From: Mycolicibacterium sp. CH28
GTDB taxonomy: Bacteria; Actinomycetota; Actinomycetes; Mycobacteriales; Mycobacteriaceae
DNA length: 64,000 nt
Reading direction: 5' to 3'
Assembly (NCBI RefSeq): GCF_004745805.1
Contig: NZ_SRLQ01000001.1
Location: 570,110-634,109, forward strand
The notes beneath the pieces were generated by a model that did no database searches, was not told where the DNA came from, and was given only the letters and a program-made list of their open reading frames with translations. A program made the position numbers and the translations under genes. Every line of letters starts with the position of its first letter. The stretch's first letter is position 1. Shown here one piece after another: positions 58,257 to 64,000 of this stretch.

Positions 58257-59519
58257 TCAGTACTTACCGAAAGCGATCGCGACGTTGTGACCACCGAATC
58301 CGAACGAGTTGTTGATCGCGTACTGGTAGTTGCCTGGCCGGGGTTCTCCGGCCACCACGTCCAGATCGATCTCCGGATCGAGGTTGCGCAGATTTAGCGT
58401 GGGCGGCACGACGCCGTCCCGCAGCGCCAGCACGGTGAGGATCGACTCCACCGCGCCGACGGCACCCACCGAGTGGCCCAGCGCCGATTTGGGCGCGTAG
58501 ATCGCTGGCTGGTGGTTGCCGAGCGCATTGTTGATCGCCTTACCCTCCGCGACGTCACCCACCTGGGTGCCCGTCGCATGAGCATTGATGTGGTCGATAT
58601 CGGTGGGCTGCAGACCCGCGAGCTGGATCGCCCGGGTGATTGCGTGACCCGCCTGTTCACCGTTGGGGTCGGGCGCCACGATGTGGTACCCGTCCGAGGT
58701 GACCGCCGCCCCCATGATCCGCGCGAGGATGTTAGCCCCGCGGGCCTTGGCGTGCTCCTCGGTTTCGATGACCAGTAGCGCGCCACCCTCCCCGAAGACG
58801 AAACCGTTTCGATCCCTGTCGAAGGGCCGGCATGCGCCCGCCGGATCGTCGTTGGTGGTGGAGAGCACGATGCGCATCTGGGCGAAGCCGGCGATCGGCA
58901 CCGCCTCGATCTTGGTTTCGACGCCGCCGCACACTGCGATATCGGCTTCGCCGAGCACGATCTGACGCCAAGCCTGGGCGATGCCCTCCGAGCCAGATGC
59001 ACAAGCCGAGACCGGGGTGATTACCCCGGCCTTCGCCTTGAGCTCCAACCCGACCGCCGCGGCCGGTCCATTGGGCATGTATTTCTGCACGACCAGTGGT
59101 GAAACGGCCCGCAGTCCCTTGGTCCGCATGTCGTCGTATGCGAACAGCATTTCCTCGGTGGATCCCATGCCGGTGCCGATCGACACCATCAACCGTCGGG
59201 TATCGATGTCCGGGGAACCGGCGTTCTGCCAGACCCGCCGGCCGAGCACGGTTGACATCTTCTGCAGGTATGACAGCCGTCGGAGCTCGACGCGTGTCAA
59301 CTCGCTCTCGAAGTCCTCCAGCAGGTGTCCACCGATGCGTACGGGGAGGTCGTACTGCTCGACGAACGGGTCTTCCAGCTTGCGAATCCCGCTCTGACCG
59401 TCGAGCAAGTTCTTCCAGGTGTTCTCGGCATCAACTGCCAGGGCTGTCGTCATCGCGATGCCGGTGACGACCACGTTGGGGAAGCCGTTCCCCGTTGACA
59501 ATCGTGTCAACCCTGCCAT
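58257..59519 (-). CDS. kasB: beta-ketoacyl-ACP synthase KasB
   Basis: A 420-residue KAS I/II enzyme with catalytic Cys in [11 protein letters not shown], His in [11 protein letters not shown] and His in [12 protein letters not shown], and the lysine in [17 protein letters not shown]. Extends long meromycolate chains on AcpM in FAS-II. Its N-terminus [20 protein letters not shown] is longer than KasA's, as in KasB; an upstream in-frame extension to 59657 is inside kasA and rejected. GGGAG precedes the ATG at 59519. Sequence is about the same length as KasA and follows it by 34 bp. Confidence 0.93.
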   Translation of the reverse strand: MAGLTRLSTGNGFPNVVVTGIAMTTALAVDAENTWKNLLDGQSGIRKLEDPFVEQYDLPVRIGGHLLEDFESELTRVELRRLSYLQKMSTVLGRRVWQNAGSPDIDTRRLMVSIGTGMGSTEEMLFAYDDMRTKGLRAVSPLVVQKYMPNGPAAAVGLELKAKAGVITPVSACASGSEGIAQAWRQIVLGEADIAVCGGVETKIEAVPIAGFAQMRIVLSTTNDDPAGACRPFDRDRNGFVFGEGGALLVIETEEHAKARGANILARIMGAAVTSDGYHIVAPDPNGEQAGHAITRAIQLAGLQPTDIDHINAHATGTQVGDVAEGKAINNALGNHQPAIYAPKSALGHSVGAVGAVESILTVLALRDGVVPPTLNLRNLDPEIDLDVVAGEPRPGNYQYAINNSFGFGGHNVAIAFGKY

Positions 59520-59553
59520 TGCTCCCTGCTCGTCCTTTTCCCCCGGATCGGTG

Positions 59554-60804
59554 TCAGTAACGCCCGAAGGCGAGTGCCACGTTGTGCCCTCCGAATCCGA
59601 ACGAGTTGTTGATCGCGTACTGGTAGTCGCCGTAGCGGGGTTCGCCCGCGACGACATCCAGGCCGATCTCCGGATCCGGTGTCTCGTAATTCAGTGTCGG
59701 CGGGATGACGCCGTCGCGCAGGGCCAGCACCGTGAGGATCGACTCCAACGCACCGACCGCACCGATCGAGTGGCCCAGCGCCGACTTCGGCGCGTACACC
59801 GCGGCGTGCTCCACACCGGCAACCCGGATGGCATTGGCCTCGGCGATGTCACCGATCGAGGTGGACGTGGCATGAGCATTGACGTGGTCGATGTCCTTGG
59901 GGGACAAGCCCGCCGTCTCAATCGCCCGCTTGATCGCAGCGCCGGCGCGCAGGCCGTCGGATGCCGGAGCCACCATGTGGAAGGCGTCGGAGGTGATGCC
60001 CGCACCGAGCAACCGGGCCAGCGGCTTGGCGCCGCGGGCCAGGGCGTGCTCCTCGGTCTCGATGATCATCATCGCGCCGGCTTCGCCGAACACGAACCCG
60101 TCGCGATCCTTGTCGAACGGGCGGGATGCCCGCTCGGGCTCGTCGTTGCGGGTCGACATCGCGCGCATCATCGAGAACGCCGCGATCGGCAGCGCCTCGA
60201 TACCGCCTTCGACGCCGCCACACACGGCGAAATCAGCGTCACCCATGACGATCTGACGCCAGGCGTGGGCAATGGCCTCCGAACCCGAAGAACAGGCCGA
60301 CACCGGGGTGATGACCCCGGCGCGGGCCCCGAGCTCCAAGCCGACGACCGCGGCGGCACCGTTGGGCATGATCATCTGAACGGCGAGCGGCGACACCTTG
60401 CGGGGGCCGCCCTCGTTCATCAGGTCATAGGTCTCGACGATCTTCTCGCCGCCACCCAGGCCCGTGCCGATGACCACCGAGAAGCGGTCCGGGTCAACCT
60501 CGGGGGCACCCGCGTTCTCCCAGAGCTTCATGCCGACGAACTTCGCCATCCGCTGGACGTAGGACATCCGGCGGAAGTCGAGGCGACCCATGTGGTCATC
60601 GACGGGGTCGGCGAGATGGCCACCGATACGAACCGGCAGATCCCACTTGGTCACGAAGTCGTCCTCGAGAACGCGGATGCCGCTCTCGCCGGCCAGCAAG
60701 CCCTTCCACGTGCTCTCAATGTCGCCCGCAAGCGCGGTTGTCGCGGTGACAGCAGTCACCACGACGCTGGGGAAACCGCCGTTAGCAGTGGAAGGCCTGG
60801 TCAT
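59554..60804 (-). CDS. kasA: beta-ketoacyl-ACP synthase KasA
   Basis: A 416-residue KAS enzyme, same length as the M. tuberculosis protein. The catalytic cysteine is residue 171 ([13 protein letters not shown]); the histidines are in [13 protein letters not shown] and [13 protein letters not shown]. KasA carries out the early and middle condensation steps of FAS-II, producing the meromycolate precursors. Its start overlaps the acpM stop by four bases (ATGA), fixing it at 60804. Confidence 0.95.
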   Translation of the reverse strand: MTRPSTANGGFPSVVVTAVTATTALAGDIESTWKGLLAGESGIRVLEDDFVTKWDLPVRIGGHLADPVDDHMGRLDFRRMSYVQRMAKFVGMKLWENAGAPEVDPDRFSVVIGTGLGGGEKIVETYDLMNEGGPRKVSPLAVQMIMPNGAAAVVGLELGARAGVITPVSACSSGSEAIAHAWRQIVMGDADFAVCGGVEGGIEALPIAAFSMMRAMSTRNDEPERASRPFDKDRDGFVFGEAGAMMIIETEEHALARGAKPLARLLGAGITSDAFHMVAPASDGLRAGAAIKRAIETAGLSPKDIDHVNAHATSTSIGDIAEANAIRVAGVEHAAVYAPKSALGHSIGAVGALESILTVLALRDGVIPPTLNYETPDPEIGLDVVAGEPRYGDYQYAINNSFGFGGHNVALAFGRY

Positions 60805-61097
60805 TCCGCTGCAAACTTCTCACGCAGGGCGGCGGCAGCCTCGGGGTTCTCTTCCTCGAGCTTCTGGATGTAGGAGACGACGTCACCGACGGTGCGCAGA
60901 CCGGCGAGATCTTCGTCGGGGATCTTCACGCCGTACTTGTCCTCGGTCTGCACGGCGATCTCCACCATCGACAGCGAGTCGATGTCCAGATCATCGACGA
61001 AGGACTTCTCCGGGGTGACCTCAGACGGCTCGATACCGGTGACCTCTTCGATGATCTCGGCGAGACCGGCGATGATTTCTTCCTGGCTGGCGGCCAC
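60801..61097 (-). CDS. acpM: meromycolate-extension acyl carrier protein AcpM
   Basis: A 98-residue carrier protein. The phosphopantetheine serine is residue 41 in [20 protein letters not shown]. The GTG start has AAGGGAG upstream. The M. tuberculosis protein is, from memory, 115 residues with a longer C-terminal tail; here it ends [18 protein letters not shown], so the extra tail is shortened. Carries growing acyl chains for KasA and KasB. Confidence 0.93.
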   Translation of the reverse strand: MAASQEEIIAGLAEIIEEVTGIEPSEVTPEKSFVDDLDIDSLSMVEIAVQTEDKYGVKIPDEDLAGLRTVGDVVSYIQKLEEENPEAAAALREKFAAE

Positions 61098-61120
61098 AGT
61101 GTGGCTCCCTTCGTAATTGG

Positions 61121-61158
61121 TTGTGTTACTTCGGTACTTGATCTGTTGTGTTACTTCG
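61121..61158 (-). promoter_or_regulatory. direct repeat in the fabD-acpM spacer
   Basis: TTGTGTTACTTCG occurs at 61121-61133 and 61146-61158, a 25-bp period, in the 115-bp gap between fabD and acpM. On the transcribed strand this reads CGAAGTAACACAA twice. Could be a regulatory or RNA-processing site inside the FAS-II operon; no known family matched. Confidence 0.4.
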
Positions 61159-61212
61159 AAACGATGTTGTGAACGTGCTCTATGTGGTTGTTCTGGGCCG
61201 ACGCCGGCTGGA

Positions 61213-62169
61213 TTACAGCTCGGTGAGTCCGTCCAGATCTGCGGGTGCCTTGACGGCGTGCGTGGGTACGCCCCGAAGTTCTCGTTTGGCGATGCCGGTC
61301 AGAGCGCCCGCGGGCGGGAACTCGATGATCGCCGTGACCTCTGCGCCCTCGAAGAGCTGGCGCAGGGTTTCTGTGCACAGGTCCCAACGCACCGGGCGGG
61401 TCAGTTGCGCGACGAGCTTCTCCATCGCGTCTTGTCCAGAAGATACCGGCTGGCCGTCAGCGTTGCTCAATAGCGTGGTCAGCGGCTCGGAAACGGCGAC
61501 CTCGGCTGCTGCGGCGGCATACGCGTCGAGCGCGGATGCCATGTAGTGGGTGTGGAACGCACCGGCGGTGGCCAGTTGGCGTACCCGAGCCTTGGCCGGC
61601 GGGTCCTCGGCCAGCTTCTCCAGGGCGGCGACGGCTCCGGCGGCCACGATCTGGCCAGCGGCGTTGCGGTTGGCGGGGATCAGGTCAAGCGCCTCCAGGC
61701 GGGCCAGCACCTCGGCTTCGTCACCGCCGAGGATCGCCGACATGCCGGTCGGTTCGACGGCGCAGGCCTTGGCCATTTCGGCGCCGCGAACGGCGGCCAA
61801 CTTCACCGCGTCGTCGGGGGAGATGACACCGGCGATTGCGTAGGCCGCGATCTCGCCCACCGAGTGACCGGCCACGACGGTCTTCTTGCCGGCCCAGATG
61901 CTCCCAGAGTCGCTGGGCTCCTGTCCGCCGCCAGCACCACGCTTGACCAGTTCGGCATTGGCGAGCAGCGTTGCCGCCACGACCAGCGGCTGGGTGACCG
62001 CGGTGTCGGTGATCTCGTCGGCCGTGGCCGTCGTGCCAAGGCGGGCCAGATCGAGGCCGCTGATCTGCGACCAGGCCGCGATCTGATCGGCGGCACCGGG
62101 CAGCTCCAGCCATGGGGCGAGCATGCCGGGGGTCTGAGAACCCTGGCCGGGGGCGAGCAAAGCAATCAC
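61213..62169 (-). CDS. fabD: malonyl-CoA:ACP transacylase FabD
   Basis: A 318-residue acyltransferase: N-terminal LLAPGQGSQTPGMLAPW, the nucleophile Ser-103 in VVAGHSVGEIAAYA, GAFHTHYMASAL (His) and the C-terminal VTAIIEFPPAGALTGIAKRE. Transfers malonyl from CoA to AcpM. Relative to the M. tuberculosis protein (302 residues, from memory) it has about 15 extra residues, GAGGGQEPSDSGSIW at about 78-92, just before the active-site strand; these come from a repeat element also inside the 50.2-kb flavoprotein gene. First gene of the FAS-II operon. Confidence 0.92.
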   Translation of the reverse strand: MIALLAPGQGSQTPGMLAPWLELPGAADQIAAWSQISGLDLARLGTTATADEITDTAVTQPLVVAATLLANAELVKRGAGGGQEPSDSGSIWAGKKTVVAGHSVGEIAAYAIAGVISPDDAVKLAAVRGAEMAKACAVEPTGMSAILGGDEAEVLARLEALDLIPANRNAAGQIVAAGAVAALEKLAEDPPAKARVRQLATAGAFHTHYMASALDAYAAAAAEVAVSEPLTTLLSNADGQPVSSGQDAMEKLVAQLTRPVRWDLCTETLRQLFEGAEVTAIIEFPPAGALTGIAKRELRGVPTHAVKAPADLDGLTEL

Positions 62170-62235
62170 ATGTTTAAGAGAACACTGTGAAACGCGATTT
62201 GTGCGGTGTAAGAGATTATGAACCTCGTCTTAGGT

Positions 62236-62256
62236 TTTTGTGGGAAGTCCACAAAA
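62236..62256. promoter_or_regulatory. palindrome upstream of fabD, likely MabR operator
   Basis: TTTTGTGG (62236-62243) and CCACAAAA (62249-62256) form a perfect 8-bp inverted repeat with a 5-nt centre, 67 bp upstream of fabD and just after the mabR-like gene. It contains TTTTGT-N9-ACAAAA, which I recall as the MabR site in the fasII promoter of mycobacteria. Confidence 0.65.
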
Positions 62257-62273
62257 CGGCATGCGATGCGACT

Positions 62274-63587
62274 TTATTGATACCGCGCCGCTATCTGCTT
62301 GCCGGTCGGATTGGGCCCGCCGGTGCCGACCAGCGGCGGTGTGAGGGAGTTAACAGAACCGTTTGCCATGGTCTGAGGTGGGGCTGTATATCCAAGTCGC
62401 CCGACGGTGGAGGCCACGCGCAGGATGTAGGCATCGCGCGGCATCGTCGGATCGCGACCGGTGAAGTCGGTGATGCGCTTGAGGCGGTAGCGCACCGTAT
62501 TTGGATGAACGAACAGTTTTCGAGCGCACGCTTCGATGGCACCGCCGCTGTCCAGGTAAGCGTCCAGGGTCTCGGTGAGTGCGGGGCCTGCGTCGGCCAG
62601 TGGACGCATGATCTCGGTGTGCAGCGCGGCCACTGCCGAGGCGTCGCCGAGCAGTGCCCGTTCCGGCAGCAGCTCGCGAGCCAGTACCGGGCGCGGGGCG
62701 CCGGTCCAGCCGACGACGGCATTCATCCCCGAGATGGCCTCGCTGGCGCTGTGATAGGCCGCGGTCAGCATCGGCGCGGTCGGACCGATCACCACCGGCC
62801 CGTCGGAGAACGCGGTGAGCAGGTCGTTGAAGAACTTCTCGGTCGGCGAAAGCGGTCCGGAGATGATCGCGATGAGCCAGGTGCCGTGCGCATCGGCCAG
62901 CGTCGCGCGCCCGTAGCGCAGCGCCACGTCGCGGACGTCTTGGCTGGCTAGTTCCTCCCGCCCCTTCGGGGGAGTGCCGACCAGAACGGTGGCCGGGGAG
63001 GTGGTGTCCCAGTTGAGCGCCGCGGCGCGGGAGAGCAGCTCCGGCCCGGTGTCGCCGCGGACGACGGCGTCGACGACGCTGGACTCCATTCGGCTGTCCC
63101 AGGAGCCGCGGGCCTCGGCAGCGTCGGCGTACACCGCAGCCGCGGCGAACGCCAGGTCGCGGCTGTAGCGCAGGATGCCCACGGTCAGTGCGGTGAGCTG
63201 CTGCTCGTTACGCGCCAGCATCGGTACGACCTCTTCGAAGAACTCCATCGTGACCCGAACCATCTCGACGGTCTGGGCCAGTGCAATTCTGCGGGTCAGC
63301 TCCTGGGGCACCAGTTCGAAGGCCTGCGCCGTGTAACCGACATCGCTGGACGGGTTGCGCAACCATTCCGCGAAGTTGACCACCGCGGCCTGCACCACCA
63401 GGTGCACGCTGGCGCGCTGGGAGGCCTCCAGATCACCGAAGAACGGCAGCCGCTCCTCCATGGCGTGCACCGCCTGAGTGGCCAGACGTCCGGAGTACTG
63501 CTTGAGCCGGCGCAGTGTCGATTCCGGAACGTTGTCGAGCAGATCCAGAGGCGAGCGCGGCGGCTCGAACGGCGGGTTGTTGCTCAC
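62274..63587 (-). CDS. mabR: PucR-family regulator of the FAS-II operon (MabR-like)
   Basis: A 437-residue regulator with a helical N-terminal region (about 15-170), a central GGDEF-like remnant domain and a C-terminal PucR-type HTH (ETLDAYLDSGGAIEACARKL, then FVHPNTVRYRLKRITDFTG). Equivalent in place and sequence to Rv2242 (MabR), which activates fasII transcription in response to long-chain acyl-CoA. It is encoded upstream of fabD in the same direction, 104 bp away; the operator palindrome lies in that gap. Confidence 0.88.
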   Translation of the reverse strand: MSNNPPFEPPRSPLDLLDNVPESTLRRLKQYSGRLATQAVHAMEERLPFFGDLEASQRASVHLVVQAAVVNFAEWLRNPSSDVGYTAQAFELVPQELTRRIALAQTVEMVRVTMEFFEEVVPMLARNEQQLTALTVGILRYSRDLAFAAAAVYADAAEARGSWDSRMESSVVDAVVRGDTGPELLSRAAALNWDTTSPATVLVGTPPKGREELASQDVRDVALRYGRATLADAHGTWLIAIISGPLSPTEKFFNDLLTAFSDGPVVIGPTAPMLTAAYHSASEAISGMNAVVGWTGAPRPVLARELLPERALLGDASAVAALHTEIMRPLADAGPALTETLDAYLDSGGAIEACARKLFVHPNTVRYRLKRITDFTGRDPTMPRDAYILRVASTVGRLGYTAPPQTMANGSVNSLTPPLVGTGGPNPTGKQIAARYQ

Positions 63588-63657
63588 CCCTAAAACCTAC
63601 GCCGGTTTTCTGGATGATCCCGCTAAATGGGCTGGCCCGTGCGACGGCGAAGCGCGG

Positions 63658-63715
63658 CGACTGTGGGGGTTTTGCACGGATTCCGGCCCAATTGTGCGCA
63701 TAACCCCCACAGTCG
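63658..63715. repeat. inverted repeat between aceE and the mabR-like gene
   Basis: CGACTGTGGGGGTT (63658-63671) pairs with AACCCCCACAGTCG (63702-63715), with an inner TGCAC/GTGCGCA continuation. Same outer end and spacing as the 29771-29828 hairpin, so probably the same class of dispersed element; it lies after the aceE stop? no: aceE ends at 63727 on the minus strand, so the hairpin follows aceE and can terminate it. Confidence 0.65.
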
Positions 63716-63726
63716 GCGAGCTTGGT

Positions 63727-64000
63727 TTACGCGACTCCGGGGTCGCTGGTCTGCTCCGGCGCCGCCATCACGTCGTCGATCTGGTACTCCTTGGCCGCGG
63801 CGACGGCCACCGAGGGGTCGATCTCCCCGTCGCGGGCCAGGGCTTCGAGGACTGCCACCACCACCGACTCGGCATCAGTGTTGAAGTAGCGGCGCGCCGC
63901 CGGCCGGGTATCGGAGAAGCCGAACCCGTCGGTGCCGAGCGTGACGTAGGTGTTGGGCACCCACGGACGGATCTGCTCGGGTACCGCGCGCATCCAGTCC
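63727..64000 (-). CDS. aceE: pyruvate dehydrogenase E1 component AceE, C-terminal end
   Basis: The visible 91 codons are the C-terminus of homodimeric AceE; the gene starts beyond the window. The residues [54 protein letters not shown] (read in parts) are typical of the E1 transketolase C-terminal domain. The position next to the MabR/FAS-II genes matches M. tuberculosis (Rv2241). Confidence 0.9.
   Translation of the reverse strand, partial: DWMRAVPEQIRPWVPNTYVTLGTDGFGFSDTRPAARRYFNTDAESVVVAVLEALARDGEIDPSVAVAAAKEYQIDDVMAAPEQTSDPGVA

Noticed and set aside
1..64000. tRNA, rRNA, transposase, integrase or phage genes
   Set aside because: None recognised in either strand; the duplicated and inverted sequences found are short and lack transposase genes.

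Overview
The window is high-GC actinobacterial DNA and almost certainly comes from a rapidly growing, pigmented Mycobacterium (Mycolicibacterium). The right end carries the mycobacterial FAS-II locus (fabD-acpM-kasA-kasB-accD6, with the PucR-type regulator next to fabD and aceE beyond it). Other mycobacterial marks are an MmpS/MmpL pair, a mycothiol-dependent dehydrogenase, a DUF3145 gene, a DUF732 secreted protein and several genes that look leaderless. From memory of the M. tuberculosis gene order, 29.9-31.6 kb and 45.3-64 kb correspond to Rv2260-Rv2241 read backwards.

Layout. 0-2.3 kb: the 3' part of a glutamine-synthetase-family gene, an internally deleted SfnG-like monooxygenase and an intact SfnB/DszC-like flavoprotein (sulfur or amine scavenging). 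2.3-7.4 kb: DUF2237, a VTT/DedA-like membrane protein, a thioesterase coupled to an HxlR regulator, a secreted DUF4185 protein and a small lipoprotein. 7.5-13.1 kb: a fatty acyl-AMP ligase facing an MmpS-MmpL lipid exporter pair. 13.5-15.5 kb: a DUF732 protein, an SRPBCC protein, an SDR and a remarkable serine-hexad/cysteine-triplet protein. 15.9-23.4 kb: an eight-gene, mostly translationally coupled aromatic carotenoid operon (crtE, crtI, crtB, crtYc, crtYd, a methyltransferase, crtU, a Rieske oxygenase), predicted to run from isoprenyl diphosphates through lycopene and beta-carotene to isorenieratene and then to a further modified pigment. 23.5-29.8 kb: a DapB-like reductase, a membrane-anchored Hsp70-like protein, a SABATH methyltransferase with a LapA-like protein, a frameshifted SHOCT gene and a zinc dehydrogenase.

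29.9-31.6 kb: mscR and a metallo-beta-lactamase-fold partner for formaldehyde or nitrosothiol detoxification. 31.7-45.1 kb: a long minus-strand block that interrupts the M. tuberculosis-like order. It holds a MerR-GAF-LuxR regulator, two aldehyde dehydrogenases, a zinc alcohol dehydrogenase, a complete PotABCD-type importer, a PuuB-like oxidase, an AOC-barrel protein and a flavin amine oxidase. Together these could import a polyamine or other amine, oxidise it to an aldehyde and then to an acid.

45.3-56.7 kb: a serine hydrolase, DUF3145, a secreted peptide, a secreted phosphoesterase, and a glycerolipid group (dagK, an alkyl-DHAP-synthase-like flavoprotein, a TetR regulator and glpD arranged around a 17-bp divergent promoter), then DUF1003, an aldo/keto reductase and an AraC regulator. 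56.8-64 kb: the FAS-II operon (mycolate precursor elongation) with a MabR-like regulator and palindrome, then the 3' end of aceE.

The most unusual items are the hexad/Cys-triplet protein, the Rieske oxygenase ending the carotenoid operon, the MerR-GAF-LuxR regulator, and a short repeated sequence inserted in frame in two unrelated enzymes, one of them the essential FabD. No rRNA, tRNA, CRISPR array, IS element or phage gene was seen.
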